From Pseudomonas petrae (GTDB lineage: Bacteria; Pseudomonadota; Gammaproteobacteria; Pseudomonadales; Pseudomonadaceae): a DNA stretch of 64,000 nt. The position numbers and the translations under genes are program-made. Within the stretch, counting starts at the first letter, position 1. Every line of letters begins with the position of its first letter. The notes under the pieces were generated by a model that was not told the origin of the DNA, searched no databases, and worked only from the letters and a program-made list of their open reading frames with translations. The stretch is from positions 1-64,000 of the forward strand of contig NZ_JAKJXE010000014.1 of assembly GCF_021728295.1 (NCBI RefSeq), in the 5' to 3' direction. Positions 43,031-52,247 of this stretch are shown here, in pieces.

Positions 43031-44005
43031 ATGACCATCGTCAAAGCTGCCGCCGTACAAATTGCCCCTGTGCTCTACAGCCGTGAAGGCACCGTCGCAA
43101 AGGTGGTGCAGAAGATTCTCGAACTCGGTGAAAAAGGCGTTCAGTTCGCTGTGTTCCCGGAAACCATCGTGCCGTACTACCCCTACTTCTCGTTCGTGCA
43201 GACGCCGTTCGAAATGGGTGCCGAGCATTACAAGCTGCTCGACCAGGCCGTCACCGTCCCCTCGGCCGCGACCGACGCCATCGGCAAAGCGGCCAGACAG
43301 GCCAACATGGTGGTCTCGATCGGGGTCAACGAACGCGACGGCAGCACGCTGTACAACACCCAATTGCTGTTCGACGCCGACGGCACCTTGATCCAGGCCC
43401 GTCGCAAGATTTCGCCGACTTATCACGAACGCATGATCTGGGGCATGGGCGACGGCTCCGGCTTGCGCGCCGTGGACAGCGCAGTCGGGCGGATTGGCCA
43501 GCTGGCCTGCTGGGAACACTACAACCCGCTGGCCCGTTATGCGCTGATCGAGGATGGCGAGCAGATTCACGCGTCGATGTACCCCGGCTCGTTCGCCGGC
43601 GACCTGTTCACCCGGCAGATAGAAGTCAGCATCCGCATGCACGCCCTGGAATCGGCCTGCTTCGTGGTCAACTCCACCGCCTGGCTGTACCCGGAACAGC
43701 AGGCGCAGATCATGGCCGATACCGGCACCTCGATCGACCCCATTTCCGGCGGCTGCTTCACCGCGATCATCGACCCCCAGGGGGAAGTCATCGGCTCGCT
43801 GACCGAAGGCGAAGGTGAAGTGATCGCCGACCTCGACCTCTGGGAGATCGACAAGCGCAAACGCCAGATGGACGGCCGCGGGCATTACAGCCGTCCGGAG
43901 ATCCTCAGCCTGGTCATCGACCGCACCGCCCACAGTCACGTGCATGAGCGTGCGCCGCATCCCAAGCTCGCCGAGCTGGACCAGCGCGCGGCCAGCAACA
44001 CGTAG
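43031..44005 (+). CDS. Nitrilase
   Basis: 324 residues, with GTGAGGAAAG upstream of ATG 43031. The catalytic triad is E44 (VFPETIV), K126 (ARRKISPTYHER) and C160 (LACWEHYNPLARYAL), with the long CWEHYNPLARYAL stretch characteristic of true nitrilases (Nit6803-like) rather than amidases. It converts nitriles to carboxylic acids and ammonia. The length matches the family. It is preceded by a GlxA-type regulator and followed by a strong hairpin. An arylacetonitrile or aliphatic preference cannot be read from sequence. Confidence 0.93.
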   Translation: MTIVKAAAVQIAPVLYSREGTVAKVVQKILELGEKGVQFAVFPETIVPYYPYFSFVQTPFEMGAEHYKLLDQAVTVPSAATDAIGKAARQANMVVSIGVNERDGSTLYNTQLLFDADGTLIQARRKISPTYHERMIWGMGDGSGLRAVDSAVGRIGQLACWEHYNPLARYALIEDGEQIHASMYPGSFAGDLFTRQIEVSIRMHALESACFVVNSTAWLYPEQQAQIMADTGTSIDPISGGCFTAIIDPQGEVIGSLTEGEGEVIADLDLWEIDKRKRQMDGRGHYSRPEILSLVIDRTAHSHVHERAPHPKLAELDQRAASNT

Positions 44006-44022
44006 TCGGGTTTAAACGCACT

Positions 44023-44052
44023 CGGCGCACCGTCGATAACGACGGTGCGCCG
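44023..44052. terminator. Strong hairpin after the nitrilase
   Basis: cggcgcaccgtcg (44023-44035) and cgacggtgcgccg (44040-44052) form a perfect 13-bp stem with an ataa loop. No T-tract follows, so it may terminate weakly or protect the 3' end of the nitrilase mRNA. Confidence 0.55.
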
Positions 44053-44179
44053 ATCGCCCCTCCTCCCAGGCACACGAACCCGACCACCGGCATCATTCAT
44101 TTCCCGGAGTCACTTTCATTATGAAATTCACTGTGTAATATTATGGTCGTCATTCAGCGTAATCGAACCGGAGAAATCC

Positions 44180-44701
44180 ATGAAACGCGCCACCTTCCAG
44201 CCCATGCCCTGCCCCGTTGCCAACGCCCTGGAACACATCGGCGACGGCTGGAGCATGCTGATCCTGCGCGATGCCTTTTACGGGCTGCGCCGCTTCGATG
44301 ACTTCATCAACAGCCTCGGCATCGCGTCCAACACCCTCACCCGTCGCCTCAACGACCTGGTCGCCCACGACCTGCTGGAGCGCCGCCCTTACCAAGACAA
44401 CCCGCCGCGCCACGAGTACCACCTGACCGAGGCCGGCCGTGATCTGCGCCAGGTGATTCTCACCCTGATGGCGTGGGGGACACGCCACTCGAACACCGGC
44501 GACAAGGTGTATCTCGCCGATCAGGAAACCGGCCAACCGGTGGACCTGGCACTGATCGACGCCAACACCGGCAAGCGCATCACCCGCGACGGCCACCGCG
44601 TACACATCAGCCCCGATGCCGACGCGTTGACCTTATGGCGTGTGCGCACCGGTCAGGTCTACCGCGACAACGACGCACTGGTCAGCCCCTTCCCTAACTG
44701 A
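44180..44701 (+). CDS. HxlR-family transcriptional regulator
   Basis: 173 residues from ATG 44180 (cggagaaa upstream). The HxlR winged helix has CPVANALEHIGDGWSMLILR (the N-terminal Cys is often redox-active in this family), RRFDDFINSLGIASNTLTRR and an EYHLTEAG wing. A C-terminal extension of about 65 residues is longer than in minimal HxlR proteins. The three pump genes start 21 bp downstream on the same strand, so it is probably their local repressor and co-transcribed. Confidence 0.92.
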   Translation: MKRATFQPMPCPVANALEHIGDGWSMLILRDAFYGLRRFDDFINSLGIASNTLTRRLNDLVAHDLLERRPYQDNPPRHEYHLTEAGRDLRQVILTLMAWGTRHSNTGDKVYLADQETGQPVDLALIDANTGKRITRDGHRVHISPDADALTLWRVRTGQVYRDNDALVSPFPN

Positions 44702-44722
44702 TTCCCACGAGGTCCTTTCGCC

Positions 44723-45898
44723 ATGGACACCCACGCCACGTCTGCACCGCCAGCCGCTACCCGTCCCAGTCCTGATGCAGTCAGCGAGTCTGCTGCAGAA
44801 AACCCTGCCATCAGCACGCCACCCGCGGCCTCCCGGCGCAAGAAAGTGCTGCGTCTCGGCCTGCTGGCCATCGCCGTGGTCGGCGCGCTGGGGTATGCCA
44901 GCCATTGGTGGCTGACCGGGCGTTTTATCGAGGACACCGATGATGCCTACGTCGGCGCCGACACCACGGTCATCAGCGCCAAAGTGCCGGGCTACATCAG
45001 CGAAGTCGCGGTGCAGGACAACCAGTTCGTCAAGGCCGGTGATCTGCTGGCGCGCATCGACGTGCGCGACTATCAGGCGGCGATGGCCAAGGCCGACGGC
45101 GCGGTGGCGGCGCAGCGAGCGACGCTGGTCAATCTGGATGCGACCGAGCAGCTGCAGCAAGCAATGATCAATCAGGCCAAGGCACAACTGGACGCCGCCG
45201 ACGCCGAAACACAGCGGGCCAGCGACGACCACGCCCGCTATCAGAATCTGGTGCGCACCCAGGCGGTGTCCGTCGAAAGCGCGCAACGGGTCGACGCCAC
45301 CTGGAAGACTGCCCGCGCCGACCACGCCCGTGCCGAAGCCGGGCTGCTTGGCGCTCGCCGGCAACTGGACGTGATCGAGAGCCAGCGCGGCCAGGCACGT
45401 GCGGCGCTGCAACAAGCCCAGGCCGAGCGTGATCAGGCCCAGTTGAATATCGGTTACACCGAATTGCGCGCACCGGTGGACGGTTATGTCGGCAATCGCC
45501 GCGCCCGGCTCGGCGCCTATGCCGCCGCTGGCAGCCAACTGATCTCGGTGGTCCCTGCTCAGGGTTTGTGGATCGATGCCAATTTCAAGGAAGACCAACT
45601 GGCGCGCATGCAAGTGGGCCAGAGCGTCAGCGTTCGCGCGGATATTCTCCCGGGCCGCGAATTCCACGGCCACATCGAAAGCCTGGCCCCGGCGACCGGC
45701 GCGCAGTTCAGCGTGCTGCCAGCGGAAAACGCCACGGGCAACTTCACCAAGATCGTCCAGCGAGTGCCGGTGCGGATCCGCCTCGATGGCACCGACGCAC
45801 GCTTCGGCGCCCTGCGTCCGGGCCTGTCGGTGATCGCGAAAATCGACACCGCCGAATCGCCTGAGCACAAGGACGTTGCCGTGGCGGTGCAGCCATGA
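44723..45898 (+). CDS. HlyD/EmrA-family membrane fusion protein
   Basis: 391 residues. A Pro/Ala-rich cytoplasmic N-terminus (1-38) precedes a membrane anchor (LGLLAIAVVGALGYASHWWL). The lipoyl motif (DTDDAYVGADTTVISAKVPG), helical hairpin and EmrA-type region with ANFKEDQLARMQVGQSVSV follow. It pairs with the DHA2 pump whose start overlaps its stop (ATGA). Confidence 0.94.
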   Translation: MDTHATSAPPAATRPSPDAVSESAAENPAISTPPAASRRKKVLRLGLLAIAVVGALGYASHWWLTGRFIEDTDDAYVGADTTVISAKVPGYISEVAVQDNQFVKAGDLLARIDVRDYQAAMAKADGAVAAQRATLVNLDATEQLQQAMINQAKAQLDAADAETQRASDDHARYQNLVRTQAVSVESAQRVDATWKTARADHARAEAGLLGARRQLDVIESQRGQARAALQQAQAERDQAQLNIGYTELRAPVDGYVGNRRARLGAYAAAGSQLISVVPAQGLWIDANFKEDQLARMQVGQSVSVRADILPGREFHGHIESLAPATGAQFSVLPAENATGNFTKIVQRVPVRIRLDGTDARFGALRPGLSVIAKIDTAESPEHKDVAVAVQP

Positions 45899-47460
45899 AC
45901 ACGCCGATGCCAACCCTGAGCACGTCGCAAAAGGTTGCCGCGTTTGCCACCATGTGTGTTGGCATGTTCATCGCGCTGATCGATATCCAGATTGTCTCCG
46001 CGTCACTCAAGGACATCGGCGGCGGCCTCTCAGCCGGCGCCGATGACACCGCCTGGGTGCAGACCGCTTACCTGATTGCCGAAATCATCGTCATCCCCAT
46101 GTCCGGCTGGCTGTCGCGGGTGATGAGCACGCGCTGGCTGTTCGCCGTCTCGGCCGCAGGATTCACCCTGGCCAGCCTGCTCTGCGCACTGGCCTGGAAT
46201 ATCCAGAGCATGATCGCCTTTCGTGCCTTGCAAGGGTTTCTTGGCGGCTCGATGATCCCGCTGGTGTTCACCACCGCCTTCATGTATTTCACCGGCAAGC
46301 AGCGCGTGATCGCCGCCTCGACCATCGGCGCCATCGCCTCGCTTGCACCCACACTGGGCCCGGCCATTGGCGGCTGGATCACCGATATTTCCTCCTGGCA
46401 CTGGCTGTTCTACATCAATCTGGTGCCCGGCCTGTTCGTCACCTTCGCCGTGCCTATGCTGGTCAAAATCGACCGGCCGGACCCAAGCCTGCTCAGGGGC
46501 GCGGACTACATCGGCATGGCGCTGATGGCGGTGTTCCTCGGCTGTCTGGAATACACCCTGGAAGAAGGCCCGCGCTGGAACTGGTTCAGCGACAGCACCA
46601 TTTCCACCACGGCGTGGATCGCGGCCATCAGCGGCGGCCTGTTCATCTGGCGCTGCCTGGAGATCAAAGACCCAATCGTCGATCTACGCGCCCTGAAAGA
46701 CCGCAACTTCGCCCTCGGTTGCCTGTTTTCGTTCATCACCGGCATCGGCATTTTCGCGACGATTTACCTGACGCCGTTGTTCCTCGGCCGAGTGCGCGGC
46801 TACGGCTCCCTCGACATCGGCCTGGCGGTGTTTTCCACGGGGATCTTCCAGCTGCTGGCGATCCCGGTCTACGGCATGCTCGCCAACCGCGTCGACCTGC
46901 GCTGGATCCTGATGTTCGGCTTGGCCCTGTTCGCCCTGTCGATGTGGGACTTCTCACCGATCACCCATGACTGGGGCGCCAAAGAGCTGTTGTTGCCCCA
47001 GGCCATTCGCGGCTTTGCCCAGCAGATGGCGGTGCCGCCGGTGGTGACGCTGACACTCGGTGCGCTGGCGCCGGACCGGCTCAAGCTGGCGTCCGGGCTG
47101 TTCAACCTGATGCGCAACCTGGGCGGCGCCATTGGCATCGCCGCCTGCGCCACCGTGCTCAACGACCGCAGCAACCTGCACTTCCTGCGCCTGGCGGAGA
47201 ACCTCAACACCCGCAACGAGCCGATGAACACCTGGCTCGAACAGTTGACCGGCAGCGCGCAGAGCCTCGGACAGAACAGCCTCGACGCCAGTCAGGTGGC
47301 GCTGCGGCAACTGTGGGCGCTGACCTGGCGGGAGGCACAAACCCTGACCTACGCCGATGCATTTCTGATGATCATGGCCTGCTTCGTCATCGCCACGCTG
47401 ATGGTGCCGTTGATGCACAAGGTCAAGCCGCCGCAGCAGCCTTCTGCCGACGCCCATTGA
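45895..47460 (+). CDS. MFS transporter, DHA2 family (EmrB-like)
   Basis: 521 residues with 14 membrane segments. It has LIDIQIVSASLKDIGGGLSA (the DHA2 LDxTIVN-type segment), WVQTAYLIAEIIVIPMSGWL and LGPAIGGWITDISSWHWLFY (motif C). It is a proton-driven drug exporter coupled to the HlyD protein and the outer-membrane lipoprotein downstream. Confidence 0.94.
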   Translation: MNTPMPTLSTSQKVAAFATMCVGMFIALIDIQIVSASLKDIGGGLSAGADDTAWVQTAYLIAEIIVIPMSGWLSRVMSTRWLFAVSAAGFTLASLLCALAWNIQSMIAFRALQGFLGGSMIPLVFTTAFMYFTGKQRVIAASTIGAIASLAPTLGPAIGGWITDISSWHWLFYINLVPGLFVTFAVPMLVKIDRPDPSLLRGADYIGMALMAVFLGCLEYTLEEGPRWNWFSDSTISTTAWIAAISGGLFIWRCLEIKDPIVDLRALKDRNFALGCLFSFITGIGIFATIYLTPLFLGRVRGYGSLDIGLAVFSTGIFQLLAIPVYGMLANRVDLRWILMFGLALFALSMWDFSPITHDWGAKELLLPQAIRGFAQQMAVPPVVTLTLGALAPDRLKLASGLFNLMRNLGGAIGIAACATVLNDRSNLHFLRLAENLNTRNEPMNTWLEQLTGSAQSLGQNSLDASQVALRQLWALTWREAQTLTYADAFLMIMACFVIATLMVPLMHKVKPPQQPSADAH

Positions 47461-47480
47461 TGACAGTCGAGGATATTTCG

Positions 47481-49037
47481 ATGAAAACCTTCTTCCCCGT
47501 AATGCGTTTCCCCCTCGCGGCGCTGACGCTCGCGCTGGCTCTCGTGCAGACCGGTTGCGCCGTCGGCCCTGACTATCAACGGCCCGATGATCAGGCAGCG
47601 GCACAGTTCATGGCCCAGGATGCCTTGCAACATCGCAATGGCAGCCGCTCGGCGCCGACCCTTGAAAAGTGGTGGCTAGGGTTCGACGACCCGCAGCTGA
47701 CGCAGCTTATCCAGACGGTGCTGGCGCAAAATCTCGACCTCGCCGCCGCCATGGCTCGCGTCGATCAAGCCCAGGCTGTGGCGGCGCAGGCCGGCGCCAT
47801 ACGCTTGCCCCAAGGCAGCCTGGACGGCCAGGTCGTGCGGCAGCGTCAGTCGCTGGAAAGCCCCCAAGGTCAGTTGGCCAGTCATCAGCCCGGCTACGAC
47901 CGTAGCCAGACCCTGAGCACGATCGACGCCGGCGCCAGTTGGGAACTGGACCTTGCCGGTGGGCTGAAGCGCGGTGAACGCGCGGCGCTGGAAGATGCAC
48001 AGGCGGCGCAAGCTAGCCAGGCCAGCGTGCGGGTGTCGGTGGCGGCGGAAGCGGCGGATGCCTACCTGCGCATCCGTGGCGCCCAGCAGCGGATTCGCGT
48101 GGCAGAGCAACAGATCGACAACCAGACCGACCTGCTCGATCTGGTCGACAAGCGCCTCGGCCAAGGCGTGGGTACTCAGCGCGAAGCGTCCCAGGCGCGA
48201 GCGGTATTGCAGCAGGCGAAAACGACGCTGCCGCCACTGCGCACCGAACTTGCTGTGCAATTGAACCGCCTCGATGTACTGATGGGTGCCGCCCCTGGCA
48301 CTTATGCACGGGACCTCGCCGGCAACACGCCGCAGGACGACAGCTACCAGGTGCCGCAGATCCCGGCCAACATTGCCCCCAGTCAGATGCTGCGTCGGCG
48401 CCCGGACGTGATCGCTGCCGAACGCCGATTGGCCGCCAGCAACGAACGCATCGGCCAGGCCACTGCCGAGTTCTACCCCAAGCTGTCCCTCGGTGGCCTG
48501 CTGGGTTTCAACAGCCTGCACGGCGGTTCGCTGCTGACCGATCAGGCGTTTCAGCCCCAGGCCATGCTCGGTTTGCGCTGGCGGCTGTTTGATTTCGGCC
48601 GCGTCGATGCCGAGGTCGCCCAGGCCAAAGGCGCCAATGCCCAGGCCCTGGCCGAATACCGGCAGTCGATGCTGCGCGCCAGCGAAGACGTCGAGAACGC
48701 GGTGGTGACCCTGGTTCAGCTGGAAAGCCAGCGGCAGGACCTGGCGCTGGAAATCTCCGCTCGGTACGCCGCCCGCCAGGCGGCGAGTGAAGCCTATCAA
48801 GGCGGTGCCGTGAGCCTGATCGAAGTCCTCGACGAAGACAGCGAACTACTCCGCGCCCGCGATCAGATGGCCCAGCTCAACGCCAACGACGCCCGCGCCG
48901 CCGTCGCGACCTTCCGGGCGCTGGGCGGCGGCTGGGAGCCAGGCGATGCCGAGCTGTCGGAAAACTCCAGTGCGCGAACCGGCCTCTTCCCGGCTGAAGC
49001 CGGTCCTACGGAACACCGCGTGCCGTCAGTGAGATAG
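47481..49037 (+). CDS. Outer-membrane efflux lipoprotein with REP-encoded C-terminal tail
   Basis: 518 residues from ATG 47481 (tcgagga upstream); an in-frame ATG 47460 is possible. The signal peptide ends in QTGC (Cys26, lipobox-like). Two OEP repeats form the TolC channel, with RRRPDVIAAERRLAASNERI and ATFRALGGGWEPG near the normal family C-terminus. The last 21 residues or so (GLFPAEAGPTEHRVPSVR) are translated from a REP element at 48978-49010. The ancestral stop was therefore lost or bypassed. It is the third gene of the HxlR-controlled pump operon. Confidence 0.92.
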   Translation: MKTFFPVMRFPLAALTLALALVQTGCAVGPDYQRPDDQAAAQFMAQDALQHRNGSRSAPTLEKWWLGFDDPQLTQLIQTVLAQNLDLAAAMARVDQAQAVAAQAGAIRLPQGSLDGQVVRQRQSLESPQGQLASHQPGYDRSQTLSTIDAGASWELDLAGGLKRGERAALEDAQAAQASQASVRVSVAAEAADAYLRIRGAQQRIRVAEQQIDNQTDLLDLVDKRLGQGVGTQREASQARAVLQQAKTTLPPLRTELAVQLNRLDVLMGAAPGTYARDLAGNTPQDDSYQVPQIPANIAPSQMLRRRPDVIAAERRLAASNERIGQATAEFYPKLSLGGLLGFNSLHGGSLLTDQAFQPQAMLGLRWRLFDFGRVDAEVAQAKGANAQALAEYRQSMLRASEDVENAVVTLVQLESQRQDLALEISARYAARQAASEAYQGGAVSLIEVLDEDSELLRARDQMAQLNANDARAAVATFRALGGGWEPGDAELSENSSARTGLFPAEAGPTEHRVPSVR

Positions 49038-49150
49038 AGCGCGAACCCGGATGTGGGACCGGCTTTAGCCGGGAAGGCGTCAGGCGATACAACACAGCAC
49101 TGGGGTCGCTCGTAATGGCCTCTTCCCGGCTAAAGCCGGTCCTGCCGGGA
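48970..49150. repeat. REP cluster overlapping the end of the efflux gene
   Basis: REP cores lie at about 48978-49010 (inverted), 49052-49080 (forward, gtgggaccggctttagccgg) and 49116-49145 (inverted, tcttcccggctaaagccggt). The first lies inside the coding region of the outer-membrane protein. Confidence 0.9.
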
Positions 49151-49170
49151 TCATGCAGGCCGAAGCTTCC

Positions 49171-49959
49171 TCAAAAAATACTGTCAACCACACCGCCATC
49201 CACCCGCAGCGCCGCGCCGGTGGTTGAGGACGCCTGCTCGGAGCTGACGTAGATGATCATGTTGGCGATCTCGTCCACGTGAGAGGCGCGGCGGATGATC
49301 GACGAACCGCGATGGGCAACGACAAAATCCGCCGCCACTTGCTCCAGACTTTTCCCCGAGCTTTCAACGTCGGGCTTGAGCATCTCGGCGACGCCCTCTG
49401 ACAGCGTCGGCCCGGGCAGCACCGAGTTCACCGTCACGCCAGTGCCGGCCAGCCTTTTGGCCAAGCCTCGGGAAATCGCCAGTTGCGCCGTTTTGCTGAA
49501 GCCGTAATGGATCATGTCGGACGGAATGTTAATCGCGGATTCCGAAGAAATGAATACGATCCGTCCCCACTTGCGCTCCACCATGCCAGGCGCGTACGCC
49601 CGGGAAATGCGCACGCCGGACATCACGTTGGTGTCAAAGAACCGCTGCCACTCGCTGTCGGGAATCTCGAAGAAATCCTGAGGATTGAAGATGCCCATGT
49701 TGTTGATGACGACGTCGAAGTCAGGGTGTTGTGCCAGCAACTGCTGGCAGGCGGCCTCATCACTCAAGTCGCCGGCAAAACCCATGGCCATCTCCGCCAA
49801 CGGGCCCAGCCGCTGCAATGCAGCGTCGACACTGCCCTGGCTTCGGCCGTTGATCACCACGTGCCCGCCGGCCTCAAGAAAGCCCTTGGCTGCGGCGAAG
49901 CCGATGCCGCTGGTTGAACCGGTGACCAGCACCTTACGGCCCGTAAAATCGATTTTCAT
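49171..49959 (-). CDS. SDR-family oxidoreductase
   Basis: 262 residues. TGSTSGIGFAAAKGFLEAGG carries the NAD(P) motif, with NNMG in place of NNAG, Ser in VFISSESA, and YGFSK (YxxxK) for catalysis. It ends in the Rossmann tail TGAALRVDGGVVDSIF. NGRSQGS after strand 2 suggests NADP(H). It is divergent from a LysR gene at 50105. Confidence 0.92.
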   Translation of the reverse strand: MKIDFTGRKVLVTGSTSGIGFAAAKGFLEAGGHVVINGRSQGSVDAALQRLGPLAEMAMGFAGDLSDEAACQQLLAQHPDFDVVINNMGIFNPQDFFEIPDSEWQRFFDTNVMSGVRISRAYAPGMVERKWGRIVFISSESAINIPSDMIHYGFSKTAQLAISRGLAKRLAGTGVTVNSVLPGPTLSEGVAEMLKPDVESSGKSLEQVAADFVVAHRGSSIIRRASHVDEIANMIIYVSSEQASSTTGAALRVDGGVVDSIF

Positions 49960-50104
49960 CTTTCTAACCCTCTGATCTGGTGAATGACAACATCATTGAT
50001 CATTTTCCCGCCGCTGATAATCCGGCTGATTTCGAGATGACTTTTCGAGATCATCGAACTATCGTCCAACGCTTACCCTTCTCCCATTACCAAGGCGGCC
50101 TGCC

Positions 50105-51001
50105 ATGGACACCCTTGACGCATTGCGCCTGTTCGTCAGCATCGCCGAAGCCGGCAATCTGAGTGCCGCTGCTCGCCAGCAATCCGTCGCGACCTCGACC
50201 GTCACCCTCGCCCTCCAACAGCTGGAGGAACGGGCGGGCACTCAGCTGATTGTCAGGTCTACCCGCAAACTGACGTTCACCCATGAAGGCGAACAGTTCC
50301 TCGCCGACGCCCGTCGGCTGCTGATCGACTGGGGCAGCGCCGTCGATGGCATTCGCCAGGGCCGCACACTCAAAGGCCCTCTGCGCATCACCGCGACCAA
50401 CGATTTCGGCCGACTGAAACTGGCGCCGATCATTGACCGTTTTCTGGACATTCACCCTGAGGTTCAGATCACGCTGCTGTTGGGCGATGGCCTGTTCGAC
50501 ATTATCGACAACAATCTGGACATCGCGCTGCGCAACGGCCCCCTCTCTGATTCGAATCTGATTTCCCGGCCATTGATCCGCAGCCAGCGAATCATCTGCG
50601 CCGCCCCCGCCTACTGGCAGGCTCGCGGCAAGCCATCCCATCCCGATCAACTGGCCGGGCACAATTGCCTGCTGCTGCACCGACCCGGCATCGCCTTCTC
50701 CTCGTGGCCGTTTCTGATCGAAGGCAAAACGGTACCTGTCCGTGTGTCGGGCAATCGAGTCGCCAACGACGGCGGCGTCCTTCGACAATGGGCGATGCAG
50801 GGCCACGGCATCATGATCAAAAACCGCTGGGAAGTTGAAGAGGAGATCGCGAGCGGAGCGCTGGAGACAGCCCTCGACGCATTCGCCCTGCCCCACGTCG
50901 ATCTCTACGCCGTCACTTCGAGCAGCCATCCGAGCCGTCGGGTCGCGGCGATGGTCGAGTTTCTCGTCGAACAGTTGCGAGGGGATCAAGCCGAGCGCTG
51001 A
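50105..51001 (+). CDS. LysR-family transcriptional regulator
   Basis: 298 residues: HTH (LSAAARQQSVATSTVTLALQ), CrgA-like effector domain. The recognition helix lacks the usual SQPxxS, having TSTVTLALQQLEE instead. Its 3' end overlaps the convergent TetR gene by 16 bp. The divergent SDR gene is the probable target. Confidence 0.92.
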   Translation: MDTLDALRLFVSIAEAGNLSAAARQQSVATSTVTLALQQLEERAGTQLIVRSTRKLTFTHEGEQFLADARRLLIDWGSAVDGIRQGRTLKGPLRITATNDFGRLKLAPIIDRFLDIHPEVQITLLLGDGLFDIIDNNLDIALRNGPLSDSNLISRPLIRSQRIICAAPAYWQARGKPSHPDQLAGHNCLLLHRPGIAFSSWPFLIEGKTVPVRVSGNRVANDGGVLRQWAMQGHGIMIKNRWEVEEEIASGALETALDAFALPHVDLYAVTSSSHPSRRVAAMVEFLVEQLRGDQAER

Positions 51002-51606
51002 TATCGAAGGTAGCTCAAGACGCTGTGCACCGCTTCCTCTTCGGCTATTTCCAGGCGGTGCGGTGGCGCATCGGCCCAGCTTTCGACAACCCCGCGCACC
51101 AGGGCGGGAACCGTTTTCGCTGCTCGCTGCGGATCAATGCCCCGGGCTGCGCTGGCCCAATGCGTCAGACCCGCCATGAACACGCGGCAGCCTTGATCGA
51201 GGTAGTCGGCTCTGACGTCATGGATAGGCAGCCGCATTTCCTGCTGGCTTAAAAGCCCGGCCACCGTATCGCCGTCGCGCAAATGCTTGAGCCGGCCGCG
51301 GATCAGCAGGCGCACGGCCTCATCCAGGCTACGTCCCGAAGCCGCGCGCATGGCACGAGCAATGTCGACGAGCATTCGCTGTTTCTGCTCACGAATCAGC
51401 GCCAGCATCAGCGCGTCCTTGTTGGGGAAATATTGGTACAGCGTGCCGATGCTGGCCCCCGCGCGCTCGGCCACGGCATTGGTATTGAAACCTGCAAGGC
51501 CATGGGCCGCCAAAACCTGAGTAGCGCCCTGCAGAATTGCCGCCTGCGTCGCCAAGGCTCGTGCCTGACGGGGTTCTTTACGGGGTTCCAGCGACGAGCG
51601 AGACAT
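50986..51606 (-). CDS. TetR-family transcriptional regulator
   Basis: 206 residues from ATG 51606. HTH lies at residues about 17-62 (AILQGATQVLAAHGLAGFNT, then ASIGTLYQYFPNKDALM). An AcrR-like C-terminal domain follows. It is divergent from the DoxX-type gene at 51722 (115 bp between starts), its probable target. Confidence 0.92.
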   Translation of the reverse strand: MSRSSLEPRKEPRQARALATQAAILQGATQVLAAHGLAGFNTNAVAERAGASIGTLYQYFPNKDALMLALIREQKQRMLVDIARAMRAASGRSLDEAVRLLIRGRLKHLRDGDTVAGLLSQQEMRLPIHDVRADYLDQGCRVFMAGLTHWASAARGIDPQRAAKTVPALVRGVVESWADAPPHRLEIAEEEAVHSVLSYLRYQRSA

Positions 51607-51721
51607 GAATGAAGTGCCTGTGCAATGCGAGTAAGGGAATGGTCGGCCGCTTCGTAAAATAGGCGTCCGGGTTGATCTGCGCAATCCCGTGCAGACCCAC
51701 GTTCAACGGATGCGCCCTGCC

Positions 51722-52123
51722 ATGCCTGCATTGATTCACGACCTTCTTCTCAGCGATGGCTTCAGCGTGTTTGCACGCCTGCTGCTGACGTCCTTCTTCT
51801 GGATTGCCGGGTTTTTTGGCGTCTTTAAGTTCGGTGTCATGGTCCAGGCCATCGCCCGCGAGAACCTGCCGTGGCCGCGCTTTATCGTGGTGCTCATGAT
51901 CCTCACGGAGTTAATCGGCTCCGCGTTACTGGTCAGTGATTTCCGAGGTATGGGGTGGCTGGGCGCCGGGGCGCTTGGGGTATTCACCCTGCTGTCGATT
52001 CCGTTGGGTCATGCGTTCTGGAAGCTTCAGCCACCCAAAAAAATGGAGGAATTTCAGATCGCGCTGGAGCACCTCGGCATCATCGGAGGCCTGATGTGCG
52101 CGGCGGTGCTGACAGTGGCGTGA
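51722..52123 (+). CDS. DoxX-family membrane protein
   Basis: 133 residues with four hydrophobic segments: LLLTSFFWIAGFFGVFKFGV, IVVLMILTELIGSALLV, WLGAGALGVFTLLSIPLGHAF and IIGGLMCAAVLTVA. This matches the DoxX/YphA pattern (early G.F...K......A...P). DoxX-like proteins are linked to membrane redox and quinone homeostasis, but the activity is unclear. It is probably controlled by the divergent TetR. Confidence 0.87.
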   Translation: MPALIHDLLLSDGFSVFARLLLTSFFWIAGFFGVFKFGVMVQAIARENLPWPRFIVVLMILTELIGSALLVSDFRGMGWLGAGALGVFTLLSIPLGHAFWKLQPPKKMEEFQIALEHLGIIGGLMCAAVLTVA

Positions 52124-52247
52124 GGTGCGGGATACCCCATCAATCTCGAAAAGTGATCTCTATACCCCCAAAACCCGGTCAGACGTATCGACCCTGCTCG
52201 CCGCAGCCTGCGCCTCCTCTGCCGGGATTTCTGCCATGGAGCGCGCG

